A stretch of DNA of 64,000 bases from Isoetes taiwanensis (GCA_021234155.1 JAJEKV010000096.1:1250010-1314009), one strand, 5' to 3'. Shown: positions 34,621 through 44,197, counted from the first letter of the stretch. The notes: generated from the letters alone by a model not told the origin. Translations and numbers: made by a program.

Positions 34621-35154
34621 TTTTTGGCTTTTCGGCTCTCTAGAATCTCTCTGGCTTGGAATAACAAAGTTTTCTGGTTTTTTGGTTTTGTGTTAAAGCT
34701 TCTCGGCTTCTCGGTTTTCAAATTAGCTGCTATTGCTTCTTCTCGGCTTCTTAAGGCTCAAATCATCTGCTGTTCTTAAGGTTAGTATTTCCTGTTCTTT
34801 ACTTAAAGTAGTATACGAGCTTCAGGGTTAATCAAGGGGAGTGCTTTCTGGCTTAGACTTTTACATGCATCAGTCCTATACTGCCCTAGCACCTTCAGAT
34901 ACAGATCTATTGCTTATAAACATGTTCTATTGTTTATATGATCTTGCTCTATGATCTTGCTCTATGATCTTGCTCTAAATAATGAACCAAAACAATGAAC
35001 TAAATAATGAACTAAACAAGGAGTATTACTATTTGTATTCTGCGCTATCTGTTCAGATTCTATCTGCTCTTAGATTTGCTCTATCTATTCCCCTGGCTTC
35101 GTATTCTATTTTTCTGCATTTTTTTTTCTATAGAATGAAAAGTTAGAATGGGCG

Positions 35155-35332
35155 AAATCGCGCTTGGCGCATTTCTAGTTTGGCTTCTAATTTCCCACTA
35201 GGTTAGTCAAATCGCGCCAGGCGCGTTTGTAGTTTGGCCTTTCTATGTCATACTGCTTTACACAAATCGCGCCAGGCGCGTGTGAAGTACATATGTGAAA
35301 AATCAATATAGCAAACGCGCCTGGCGCGTTTT
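35155..35332. repeat. Palindrome cluster, 4 sites (element B)
   Basis: Sites at 35155-35174, 35209-35228, 35264-35283 and 35313-35332 share the form AAAnCGCGC-nnn-GCGCGnTTT. The best has CGCGCC-A-GGCGCG. The spacing is about 50-55 bp. The cluster ends 84 bp before the ORF at 35416, so it may lie in its promoter. Confidence 0.9.
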
Positions 35333-35415
35333 GGATTTTGTATATTTAGAATCATTTTCTGGGAGAGGAATATCATTTGTTAATTAGTTAATTTCTCTCG
35401 TTCTAGTGCATACAC

Positions 35416-35787
35416 ATGGCTGCTTCTAGTTCAAATATAGTTCCCCTGGACGACCATCAACGCTGGACCCTGTACAAGATACTACTTAATTGTGCTGTTC
35501 AAAACATTCACAAGGAGCTGGAGAAGCCATATGACAGTCTGTATGACGGGCCATGGGAATGCTACCATCGCATCACTGGACATATGCGGCTCCTCATGCT
35601 CTTAGTAAGGCTCATGCCAACAAATAAATACGAGGATTTGATTTATAGTATCAAGGATCGATACAGCATTCTGGTTTGGAGACTCGACATTCGCAGGGAG
35701 GAAGAGGATGTTGTCATATCACAGTGGTCCAGCTGGCACTTGACTCGGTATTGGGCCGATGAAGTGGGCCTATGTGACATTTTGTAA
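35416..35787 (+). CDS. Hypothetical 123-aa protein of element B
   Basis: An intact ORF with a good start context (ACACATGGCT). The product is mostly helical by composition (WTLYKILLNCAVQNIHKELEKPYDSL, MRLLMLLVRLMPTNKYEDLIYSIKDRY) and tryptophan-rich at the end (WSSWHLTRYWADEV). It has no signal peptide or clear transmembrane segment, and I do not recognise a family. Palindrome clusters lie on both sides (84 bp upstream, 10 bp downstream). The corresponding slot in element A holds a different ORF at 44517. A small accessory DNA- or RNA-binding protein is only a guess. Confidence 0.5.
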   Translation: MAASSSNIVPLDDHQRWTLYKILLNCAVQNIHKELEKPYDSLYDGPWECYHRITGHMRLLMLLVRLMPTNKYEDLIYSIKDRYSILVWRLDIRREEEDVVISQWSSWHLTRYWADEVGLCDIL

Positions 35788-35797
35788 AGATAGGAAG

Positions 35798-35879
35798 AAC
35801 TCGCGCCTGGCGCATTTTCACAGATGGAGATGTATATATTTTTTTGATTATAAATACAAACTCGCGCCTGGCACAATTT
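35798..35879. repeat. Palindrome pair after the 123-aa ORF
   Basis: Two sites, at about 35798-35817 (CTCGCGCCTGGCGCATTT) and about 35858-35879 (CTCGCGCCTGGCACAATTT). The second is partly decayed. Confidence 0.8.
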
Positions 35880-35950
35880 TGTAGCTTAAACTTTAATGTC
35901 ACGCTTATTTTATTATGCTGTTTTATATGCAATGTCGAAAACATTGAATC

Positions 35951-36052
35951 CTTTGATGCCCTCCAGCCAGTATGACCAACCCCAAGAAACTACACATTCT
36001 CATTAATCTGTAGTTTCGTGGGGTTGATAAGACTGGCTAAAGAGCATCAAAG
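35951..36052 (+). ncRNA. miRNA-precursor-like hairpin, copy 2
   Basis: A 102-nt fold-back, the same length as the copy at 24609. CTTTGATGCCCT at the base pairs with AGAGCATCAAAG, GCCAGT with ACTGGC, CAACCCC with GGGGTTG, and AAACTACA with TGTAGTTT. Between the two copies the 3' arm differs by about 3 of 31 bases while the loop side differs much more, a pattern expected if the arm is under constraint. It lies inside element B between two gene blocks. Confidence 0.5.
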
Positions 36053-36186
36053 AATACAAAATTCACAACATCACGCAGATATTATGATATATTATTATTT
36101 TTTGGACTGTCCTCAGTATACATACCTTTTCATAATTTAAGATCTACAAAATTATAGCTTCTTTGTATCAGAAGGTCTGTACATAC

Positions 36187-36430
36187 CTTTTTTAGACGTT
36201 CTTTTGGCCACGCAACAAATGTGCCCACGCTCTCCCCGATTGTGTCGCCACCTGGATGTCTTCTTGGAAGAGCTTCATCCTCATAGTTGCAATTTATAAT
36301 GCTCACTTTACAGAAACTGTTTCCAAGAGGGACGCCATGGCACTTAGATTCAGGGTCCAGGTCTTCGATTTTACATAATCCAAGTCGACGCTTCAAGTTT
36401 GCTGTTAAAAGATAGCATTCTTCTCCGACG
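36187..36430 (-). CDS. DUF8039-like exon (element B)
   Basis: An open minus-strand exon with clean splice borders: acceptor ATTATCAG just above 36430 and donor AAAAAG|GTATGT at 36187. It encodes RRLGLCKIEDLDPESKCHGVP, then FCKVSIINCNYEDEALPRRHPGGDTIGESVGTFVAWPKERLKK. The D-x6-HG-x2-LG spacing and the closing TFVAWP resemble the plant transposon-associated DUF8039 family and the N-terminal segment of the DUF7869 genes here. No other exon of this transcript was found with confidence. A homologous but damaged exon lies at 52914-53120, again next to the RG-rich exon of the divergent gene. Confidence 0.55.
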
Positions 36431-36579
36431 CTGATAATTGAAAATATTAAAAGAATGATTTCACATGAACAGTCTTCAAGAATATAGTATGTTTCAATAA
36501 CAGTCTTCAAATCGTACTCACCATAGTTCGGCCGACATGATAGCGTGTCAACCAGTCGAGGATGCGATCGCTAAGTCGA

Positions 36580-36630
36580 GGCGGTCGATCAGTCGAGTTG
36601 ATCAGGCGAGTTGATCAGGCGAGGAGGCAC
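36580..36630. repeat. 13-bp tandem repeats between divergent genes
   Basis: Three units of GATCAGKCGAGTT lie at 36587-36624, with further AGTCGAG words on both sides (36553-36655). They fall in the gap between the DUF8039-like exon (minus) and the RG-rich exon (plus), as expected for a shared regulatory region. Confidence 0.6.
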
Positions 36631-36864
36631 TCGACCGGAAGAAGTCGACGAGTCGATGCGGTTTCTTGAAAAATTCGGTGGCGAATGAATAATTCGGCGT
36701 GCCACATAGGCGTTTCTTGAAAATAATAAAAATAAATATCTGTGGATGTGCTTTAATAAGAAAATTAAGTTTTTAATTTGAAATGAGCGGGCGGGATAAA
36801 TTGTAATTTAAAATTGGATAGCAATCTGACGGTTCAGATAATGCACCCATACGTATAAATTTGA

Positions 36865-37003
36865 ATCGCGTCCCATAACATTGCATTCGAACATGGATCT
36901 GGCGCAACGAGAGGTAGAGGCGGAGGGAGAGGCGCAGGGAGAGGTGGGCGACGGGCCAACACTCAGGAAGTTCCTGAACAAGTCGACAGCACTCAGGAAG
37001 CAG
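36865..37003 (+). CDS. ParB-like gene, RG-rich first exon (element B)
   Basis: The frame that splices correctly reads GSGATRGRGGGRGAGRGGRRANTQEVPEQVDSTQEA and leaves one base for the next codon. The donor is AGCAG|GTATTT at 37003/37004. The RG-rich stretch is typical of RNA- or nucleic-acid-binding tails. No ATG lies in this frame after the TGA at 36862; the ATG at 36893 is out of frame by one, so the true start is either in an upstream exon or has been lost. A homologous exon with an ATG and the same donor is at 53605-53723. Confidence 0.5.
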
Positions 37004-37340
37004 GTATTTACTATTTCTTCTCGATTTTCTACAGTTTCTGTGTTATTTTTAAGTTTTCTCCGCTGTCTGTGTGGTTTTTTATCATTATTCTACTGTCTCT
37101 GTGTATTTTCTACCTTTTATATTGTTTCTGTGTCATTTCTACTGCTTTTACTACCTTGTTTTGTGTGTTTTTGTTATAATCTTCTCCTGTACTCTGTGTT
37201 TTTTGTTTTGTATTATCCATTTCGTATAATGTAGACCGTTTAATTATAGTTTCTTGCAGACTTGTTTGTTTATACTTTTGTTCTGTATTCTCCAGTTCTT
37301 TTGACAAGTCTTTTTTGTAGCCTAGTATGTCTCTTATAAT

Positions 37341-39170
37341 ATAGAATAGGATAGAATAGATTTTTAGCGTCCACAGAGACCAATTGGCCTATGGGACCCA
37401 AACAAAAAGAGCGACAAGCATATTCTTGACGGGATTAAAACCCCTCACCCAGGGCTTTTCGAGGGAAAAACCTTAGCGATAATAAGCCTGCTGCACACTG
37501 CACAATTGCATAGAGACGGTTCAATACCGTCCCCGTAGGACACAAACGAAGTCCGTGCATCCATAACCTCCTCGGAGGTACGACCCCAACAAACCCACCG
37601 ACGCCAGTAGTCAATAAGCGATGCAACGGATGGCCAGGCACTAGTAATCGAACATATCGCTCTCGGATATGGGCAAATGCTGGGCAAATCTGGAGGGCAT
37701 GATATTCATCCTCAACCGCGCCCTGGTGGCAACACCGGCAAAGCCTTTGCTCGTGCTTCCCGGAGCCCAACGCCTGTTTCAATCGCGGAGGCGATGTGCC
37801 CCGTCTTGAATGGAAGCTATAAGCCCGCGCTTCTTCATGGGTAGCCGGGTGTACAAGTAATCGGTGTGGGCCTCTTGTGAGCCTAGGATTGACTTGCTGG
37901 CGATAGTGTGCCCGACTTAACATGCGCCCGAGCCTCTGCATCCCACGACTTGCGAAGGAAAGTAGCATCAAGGTACGGTTTAAGTGCCTCGCGATCTTTC
38001 TTTGTCCCGACACTGGCGCGCATCTGTTTGCTGCACACCCGGTGAGAACCACCGAGCTTGCTTGTCTTTCCAGCCAGGATCTCGAGGCGTTGGGGACCCA
38101 TTGCCGTGGCCAAAAGCAAAGCGGGGGCAAGCGTGTATCAGCCATAGCGACCACCTTTTGGAAGTAAACGATATGGCGTTCCAATGCAGCCCTTTGAAGG
38201 GGTAGAAAGCACGTCTCACAGGTAGGATCTGGTGCGAAATCAGGACTTCACCCCGGGGCCAGCGCCAAGAAGGCCTTCGCACCTGCCGAGGTCATTCCGG
38301 TGTTGAGGGATATCACCGGACCCCACACGCCGCCCCATACAAAAGGACCGGCTCAACCAAGGCCCAAACAAATGTGATTTGGTGACCCGGGCATACAACT
38401 CTGCCTTGTGGCTGTTGTTCTGCATGGCATATAGTGCTTTCCAACCTGCCGTGACCCGCAACCTGATAGCCGCATCCCAATGGGTGGTAGTTGATTCCCC
38501 AAGTACTTGTAGGTCGGAGCCACCTCTACCTCTTGCCCCTGGTAAATGAATGTGGGAAGCCTTGGCTGACGGGATGATGCAACTAGCAGCACCCTAGTTT
38601 TGGCTAAGTTAACTCGCATGCCAGTGAATTGGCAAAAAGTGTCAAGAGCATCCAGGTGACGTTGTATGTCCTCTGGAGTATAGGCCATGAGGTTGACATC
38701 GTCAGCATATATGAGTTGCCGGATTGTGTGATGCATGAGATGTGCGCCAGCACCTCCATGCTCCGAAAGCCAATCTTCCAACTGATCAATGTACAGGCCG
38801 AAGAGTGTGGGGGAGAGGGGGCAACCCTGACGCACTCCAATGCTACTGGTCACTGGCTGTGCTGCTAATGTGATACGGCCTAAGCATGCCTCGTACAGCC
38901 TATATACTGCATTCTGCAAGTCCAGGGGGGTCCCCAGCTGCCGCAATCTGTCCCATAGCTTGTTGCGGGGTACTGTGTCGAATGCCTTTGCAAAATCCAC
39001 GAAACAACAGTACAGGTTCTGCCGATCCTCAATCAATGTGCGCAGAGTGAAGATATGATCAACGGTGGAATGTCTGGGCCAAAAACCTGCCTGTGTAAGA
39101 GCTCGCACCTCCGTTTCCTCTGCCCATATTGTCAGCCGCTGCTCAAGGATCCCAGCGTCTGTAGGGCCCC
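37341..39170 (-). mobile_element. LINE copy E, 5'-truncated, in the ParB-like gene intron
   Basis: This is a third LINE family on the minus strand, with reverse transcriptase, zinc motif and a 3' end of ATTCTATCCTATTCTAT pentamer-like repeats instead of poly(A). The 5' part, including ORF1 and endonuclease, is missing. CTCTTA at 37331-37336 and 39170-39175 may be the target duplication. It lies wholly within the intron of the ParB-like gene. Confidence 0.8.
37435..39108 (-). pseudogene. LINE reverse transcriptase fragment, copy E
   Basis: From 39108 the frame gives TQAGFWPRHSTVDHIFTLRTL, CCFVDFAKAFDTVPRNKLWDRLR, GVRQGCPLSPTLFGLYIDQLEDW and the catalytic LIYADDVNLMAY (around 38700), then RVNLAKTRVLLV. 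A frame change at about 38470 breaks it. A second frame (38184-37435) supplies the C-terminal region with a C-x2-C-x8-H-x4-C motif (CRCCHQGAVEDEYHALQIC). The active-site residues are intact, but the protein is incomplete at its N-terminus. Confidence 0.85.
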
Positions 39171-39176
39171 TCTTAA

Positions 39177-39309
39177 AAATGCGCTCGGCGCGATTTATAA
39201 TGTAGAGCGTCTCTGATATGATTGTTTTTTGTTGTCTCTGCTACTTTTCCTGTGTACCATTTATGTTTTTGAAAGTAAGGCGTCTATCAAAACGCGCTCG
39301 GCGCGATTT
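39177..39309. repeat. Palindrome pair in the ParB-like gene intron
   Basis: Sites at 39177-39196 (AAATGCGCTCGGCGCGATTT) and 39290-39309 (AAACGCGCTCGGCGCGATTT). The second is 30 bp from the splice acceptor. Confidence 0.85.
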
Positions 39310-39339
39310 CATTACTCACCACATGATTGTAACTTTCAG

Positions 39340-40331
39340 GATCTTCTAAAAATGTGAAAAGAAAAGCAAAGCCTGCGCAGGGTCAAGGGACATCTGCACA
39401 GAAAAAACCAAGAACGGAGGAAGATGTATCAGTTGCAGATTTGGCACACGTTGTGACCATGGACGATACGACCGGAATAATGAAGGCTCAGGTAGAGCCT
39501 CCATGTCCAGAAGAAGATCTACTAGAGGGCTCTGAATGGTATGTGAAGATCTTCAAGACTAGCGGAAAGACAGATCTGATTTTCATGTCTAGAGTTAAAG
39601 AAACAGATCAAATGAAGAAACAAGGTATTCTGATCACATGCGAAGAACAGGACGATTCATACTGTTCCGTATTACTTGAAGCGGGTCAGAAAAATAAAAA
39701 AGTATTGAAGAAGATAAATTACTGCAGTGCCAGTTCCTTTAAAGAGACAGCCCTAAGAACGGATGAGGCCGCATATAACCTCTTCAAATTTGGCTGGTCA
39801 GGTGGTGAACCATTGACACCAAAAAAAATATGTGAAGGTCTCTAAGCTGTGAGAAGAGCAATCAGTACAAGGCCGTCAGCTAGTCTGTACCTACAAGCTT
39901 TAAAAGAGAAGGAAGATGCAAGTTCTAGAGCCAGGGAAACACCAGACGTTCTAGGCATTACAGATATGACTAGTGATGACAACAAGGTGAGACAGTTAGA
40001 GGCCATGAGCAAACTCAAGAAATATGCTGACAAGTATCCACTGGGCCTTAACTTCACGCATCCTATCCATGTCGACAGGCTTTTCAGGTCCACGAAGGCT
40101 ATGTTTGTCAGCAGAAGATACGACAAGCAGCACGCAATGGAAATAGTCAACAACATGATAGAAAACCCAGGACAGGTGCCAATGCCGGTAGATGTGGTGC
40201 ATTTTGATATGAAGACGAAGAAGGTGTTGATATGGAATAAACTTGAAGATTTAATTGGCAACCTCGATATTCACTTCATGATAATAGATGGCCAGCATTC
40301 AATGGAGGCGCATAAGGTTTTGATCAGTTAA
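39340..40331 (+). pseudogene. ParB/sulfiredoxin-fold-like 'GQHS' protein (element B)
   Basis: The exon starts after AACTTTCAG and is in phase with the RG-rich exon. It gives a basic N-terminus (KNVKRKAKPAQ), an unrecognised domain, then a single in-frame TAA at 39843. The frame continues through RRYDKQHAMEIVNNM, PGQVPMPVDVVHFD and FMIIDGQHSMEAHKVLI, and stops at 40329. The closing motif resembles the DGxHR box of the ParB N-terminal/Srx fold, with serine in place of arginine. Known ParB proteins bind palindromic sites and use this box to bind CTP; whether this one does is unknown. The later exons kept in element A are missing here. Homology is inferred from one motif and its spacing. Confidence 0.5.
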
Positions 40332-40430
40332 GCACAAAAAACTGGAAATCAGTTATTCTATAGACTATATTCAGTCAGAAATTGCCGGTTCCTCAGTGGC
40401 TCAACAACCGCCGTCAATAATTTAGGTGTG

Positions 40431-40438
40431 TATAAATA
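40431..40438 (+). promoter_or_regulatory. TATA box before the 76-aa ORF
   Basis: TATAAATA lies 57 bp before the ATG at 40495, a normal plant spacing. Confidence 0.5.
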
Positions 40439-40494
40439 GGTATGCATGAAATTGGCAAACCATCGGCTTCGGCCTCCGCATTCTGCTTGTTATT

Positions 40495-40725
40495 ATGGCA
40501 CATTCTATTACCTGCCAGATGAACCATGCAGACCTCTGCAGGTGCCGCGAGCTAGAAATAGAACTTCAGGACTGGCTTGATGTCGTTGCTACGAATCCCG
40601 TCCGCTTCTATCCTGATCCCTTTGATGTTGTAATCCATCTTATATGGAATCCAGAGCATGGTTTGTTCATGATCGACAGGATCTCAGCACTGCCTGCAGC
40701 GCCTGTCGACGATGATTCGGATTAG
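40495..40725 (+). CDS. Hypothetical 76-aa protein of element B
   Basis: A small intact ORF with a TATA box upstream and a palindrome 45 bp after its stop. The product has a cysteine/histidine-rich start (ITCQMNHADLCRCRELE), the segment DWLDVVATNPVRFYPDPFDVVIHLIWNPEHG, and an acidic end (VDDDSD). I do not recognise a family. It occupies the place where element A has the later exons of the ParB-like gene. Confidence 0.4.
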   Translation: MAHSITCQMNHADLCRCRELEIELQDWLDVVATNPVRFYPDPFDVVIHLIWNPEHGLFMIDRISALPAAPVDDDSD

Positions 40726-40770
40726 TTTTTAAAGTTTATGTTCCACTATAATACGTTATTTATGCGAATA

Positions 40771-40791
40771 AAATCGCGCCACGCGCGATTT
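40771..40791. repeat. Best-preserved palindrome
   Basis: AAATCGCGC at 40771-40779 and GCGCGATTT at 40783-40791 are exact inverted copies around CAC. This is the most symmetrical member of the family. Confidence 0.9.
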
Positions 40792-41056
40792 GAACCACGA
40801 AAATATCTGTTTTGTAGCAACTTGCTTGCTGTTATTTATTCGTAAAGCACTACAATTTCAATGTTTAGATTTCGTTGTCGTTGGTGATTGTACGAATTAA
40901 TAAGCAATTTCCTACTTTTTATATTGCCAACATTCTCTCATAATATGGGTCATTTGCACCGAATCTTTGGATGCCTTTGCATTTCAGCATAAAATGCATC
41001 TTCCTAGCCCGCAAAAGTGTGGTTAATTCAATATAATGGTCAATAAAAGGCTTATA

Positions 41057-41069
41057 TGGCGCGATTTTG
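41057..41069. repeat. Palindrome half-site next to the right TIR
   Basis: GGCGCGATTTTGG lies 4 bp inside the right terminal repeat of element B. The same half-site (GGCGTGATTTTGG) lies at the same place in element A, at about 57515. Confidence 0.7.
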
Positions 41070-41073
41070 GAAT

Positions 41074-41105
41074 AGACATAATCCCAATTTAATTGAATGA
41101 TGGTT
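41074..41105 (-). repeat. Right 32-bp terminal inverted repeat of element B
   Basis: Exact reverse complement of 30389-30420. The target duplication GTTG follows at 41106-41109. Confidence 0.9.
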
Positions 41106-42318
41106 GTTGATCAGTCATATGGTCCTTCATATGCTCCCTTATCCTAGCCCTTTGACTCGATTGCATAGTCTTATCAAGAGTCTCCTTCAACTTAGCATAC
41201 AAATTGCACTTTGCAAAGTTGTTTGAAGTTGCTATGGTGACATGATTGGAATGCTTCTTCCATAGCCTACTAAAACTAGACTGGGATATTGGAAGAATTT
41301 CCAATTCTCAAAATAGGGAATTCACTTCCTCCAAAATACTCTTTTGAGTACAATGTGATGGTAACCTTTTCTCAACAACTACTCTTCCCTTTTCATCCCT
41401 TCTGCTTTTGTGTGGCATACACTCTGCATTGAAATGAATATATTTTTCAAATATCTCCCTGGCAGCCAAGATACTAGCAGTTGGTCTCAACAATCCATTA
41501 TTTCCATGCAAAGCAATCCTGGTCCATCCTGCCTGCTTTTTTTTCCAATTATGCCATGAAGAAGTTGGAATTGCATGGATATTCTGCCATGCTCTTTTAC
41601 ATATCTATTTGCCTAGCAAAGGGTATCTTTTTCTATTTGGATTTCTTTCATCCTGAAGTGCATGCTCAAAGATTGTGTACATGTAGGTCCTCCTCTTATC
41701 AACAGTATACTCTTGAAAAGTGGCTCTTGCTTCCACCAGTTATTCTATTGTAAAGAATTGCATACAACCACTCCAACAACAATCTGAGCCCCTAACCTTC
41801 ACCATAGTCTCACGTTTAGTGTCACTAATCAACTTGGCTCTCTTGCTAGGATAATGTTTGGCAACTGATACTTCTATCCTTTTGCTTAGGTTTAGGGTTC
41901 CCACTGCTAATGGATCAGGATCAAGACAATCATTATCCCCAACAACCTCAGACTTTTGAAAAAGATAATCCTCCAAAAATTGAACACTACTTATAGGCCA
42001 TGTCGTGATGCAAGGAACCTCCAATTGCTTGACACAAGCAAAACATTTCTTGTCATCCAAACCCTTACCTTTACAGTTGTCTTCCAATATAGAAATTGCA
42101 ATACCAAGATTGTCTTCCCCTGGCCTTTCATCATTAACAGCTTGACCAGGATCTGCTAGTACAATGACTCCTTGGCCTACTATTTCCTTGTTACACTTGT
42201 GCATAATTCTCACCTTCTTGTTCCTCCATTGCACCCTACTATAGACGACTTGTTTTTCTTCAACATTCTTGGTAGGATGTGCTTCTTCATTGAAATTGCT
42301 CGCATCAATATTTTGCAT
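41106..42318 (-). pseudogene. DUF7869-type protein, N-terminal part (element A)
   Basis: This is the upstream half of the element A gene cut by element B. From 42318 it encodes MQNIDASNFNEEAH, then a DUF8039-like segment (GQGVIVLADPGQAVNDERPGEDNLGIAIS, CITTWPISS), a cysteine-containing link (GSDCCWSGCMQFFTIE), and after a TAA at about 41740 the helical part (RATFQEY, MHGNNGLLRPTASILAAREIFEKY, LPSHCTQKSILEEVNSLF, QSSFSRLWKKHSNHVTIATSNNFAKC). Further stops lie near 41615 and 41308. Order and spacing match the element B copy throughout. The coding sequence ends at the GTTG target site and resumes at 30388. Confidence 0.75.
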
Positions 42319-42785
42319 ACCATCTTCAGAGGCACTGATGACCTAGGCAAAGTGCACCCTTTTTTCAATGAGTAGGAAATAATTATATACCATAAGAAAA
42401 GTACGTACATTTATGGAATATATAGAGGTAAATCAAATTATTTAAAAGGCAAGAAATTCCTTGGAAATAGGTTTAATTTAATAATAACAATGGATATAAA
42501 CGATATTATTTAAAACAAGAAATTTTGTGGCAATAGTCCTAATTTAATAAAGCTTGTCATGCACTTCAAATAATGTAATGAACTTAAACAACAAGGAAAT
42601 GGCCTCTAAAATATATCCAAATTTTAACTACCAAAAATTTAGCATTGAGAATAGGAAAAGACATATAAATTTTCTATTAAATTTTGCTGGCCCTAAAATT
42701 TCTAGCATATAAGCTATGCATGCCTGCCAAAATTCCATTCCTTCCATTTTTTTTTTCTGCCCAAGCCATGAAGCATTTCATGAAG

Positions 42786-42817
42786 AACCTGAGGTCTCTT
42801 TAAAAAGACCTCAGGTT
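42786..42817. repeat. Perfect 12-bp inverted repeat
   Basis: AACCTGAGGTCT at 42786-42797 and AGACCTCAGGTT at 42806-42817 are separated by 8 bases. The pair lies 31 bp before the acidic exon. Confidence 0.85.
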
Positions 42818-42848
42818 GAATTCCTTCCATTGCAGTTCTTTTTTACAG

Positions 42849-43068
42849 CAATCCTCTGATTCCGACTCAGAGGATGAAGAGGAGGAAGAAGTAGAAGAAT
42901 CAGAGCCTGATTCACAGGAATTCCTGACTGCTTTGCTTCAGGGTTGGCTTGATCCTGAAATAGAGAATGAATTGTCTGAGGAAGAGTCGGAGGAAGAAGA
43001 AGAAGAAGAAGATTCAAAAAAAGAACGGGACTTCAAAGAATTTTTGACATGGCTTGCAGAGCACTCAG
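42849..43068 (+). CDS. Acidic protein exon, element A
   Basis: The exon is bounded by TTTTTTACAG before 42849 and CAG|GTTTGC at 43068. It encodes SSDSDSEDEEEEEVEESE, FLTALLQGWLDPEIENELSEE, a second glutamate run, and FKEFLTWLAEHS. The intron is 70 bp and its acceptor TTTCTTGCAG joins in phase to 43139 (DIEEEVLGP), after which the sequence runs into a T-rich stretch. A further exon-like piece with a good acceptor and donor is at about 43753-43841 (KTSVAEATEDIGTRRIQQRPQNLR). Two FL(T/x)xL(L/A) repeats are the only structure visible, and I do not recognise a family. Confidence 0.4.
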
Positions 43069-44197
43069 GTTTGCATGTTTGTTTTTATTTCCTTTTCGTA
43101 CTTTTGTTGTTCTATTCTAACACTTTTCTTTCTTGCAGACATTGAAGAGGAGGTTCTCGGGCCTTCCTTTTTTTTTTTTTTTTCCGGGCTTTTTTTTGTA
43201 CAAAATACTGTGAAAAGCCTTCGGGCATCTGATTTCAAGCCTCAGGGCTCCATTGTAAATAAAAGGCCTTCAGGCATTAAATGAATCCAAATTTTAATTA
43301 TCGAAAATTTAGCCGTGAGAATAGGAAAAGACATATAAAATATCTAAATTTTGATTTTCCAAAAGGTAGCCGTGAGAATTTATTGCATTAAATGCAATAT
43401 TCTCCATATATACCCTAGATGCTATACTTGGCGAGATTTCAGGCAATCAATTATTCACACTAATATATTTCTAATTATGCCTATATAAATCTAATTTACG
43501 CTCTCAAAATTTTCTACCTATTCTTCCTTTCTTCATACGATTTGGCAGTTGAGCTTCCGCTGTGTTTTGTTTCGCCCTCCTCGCGTGCTTGGATTTGCAT
43601 TTCCGACTTCTTAACGTGGTTAAATCTTGGTAAACAGGCTTCTTTTCAACAATTTTTAGCCTTCTGGATTTTGCATATTTGCTTTCGATAATTTCGAATC
43701 TTCTCTGATTGCATGCGAGCCTCCTAAACTTACTTGAAGACTCTGCCTTTTTTTCTCTACAGGTAAAAAAAAAACATCTGTAGCAGAGGCTACAGAGGAC
43801 ATCGGAACTCGACGCATTCAACAAAGGCCTCAGAATTTAAGGTTAGTTCTGATTTAATTTTAAGATGCATATCTATAACAGGTTTAATCCAAGAAGAGAA
43901 GCTCATTGATTTGTTTGAGGCAGAGAAAGCAGATGATGTTTATGAAAGCAAGCATAGCTTTTTATAAACTTCTTCTGCTCCTTTTTGTTTCGAGTAAATC
44001 CTTGAGTTTTTCTTCTTGAATGAAACATGCTGTAGCATGTAAGTTTCTATTATAGACAGTTAACCTTATAATTTCCAGTTAAATATTACATTTTACAAAG
44101 AAGGATCAGATTTTACATATCAGTTAACGTTATATATCAGTTCTTAGAAAACTCTCAAAGAAAAAATTTAAAACACGCCTTTTTAGTTAGTTCCGAA

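Larger units (their letters stand above)
30389..41105. mobile_element. Element B: 10,717-bp DNA transposon with perfect 32-bp TIRs
   Basis: The ends are exact inverted repeats (30389-30420 and 41074-41105). The sequence GTTG lies directly outside both ends (30385-30388 and 41106-41109). Removing the insert and one GTTG restores an unbroken stretch of the element A gene, and the matching unbroken sequence is visible within element B itself at about 32250-32260. Cargo from the left: a DUF7869-type gene (minus), a 123-codon ORF, a miRNA-like hairpin, a DUF8039-like exon (minus), a ParB-like gene (plus) with a LINE in its intron, and a 76-codon ORF. The perfect ends point to recent insertion even though several ORFs carry lesions. 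Confidence 0.85.
42615..43339. repeat. Pair of ~55-bp direct repeats flanking the acidic exons
   Basis: The segments 42615-42670 and 43285-43339 align with about five differences (shared words ATCCAAATTTTAA and GAGAATAGGAAAAGACATAT). They bracket the acidic-protein exons, suggesting a small duplication or an inserted unit of about 670 bp. Confidence 0.7.

Noticed and set aside
35798-36052. The hairpin and palindromes as intrinsic terminators
   Set aside because: Bacterial-type terminators are not expected in a plant nuclear element, and no T-run follows the palindromes consistently.
43504-43824. A basic 106-codon minus-strand frame
   Set aside because: The plus strand has a better exon (about 43753-43841) with proper splice borders; the minus frame is probably its shadow.
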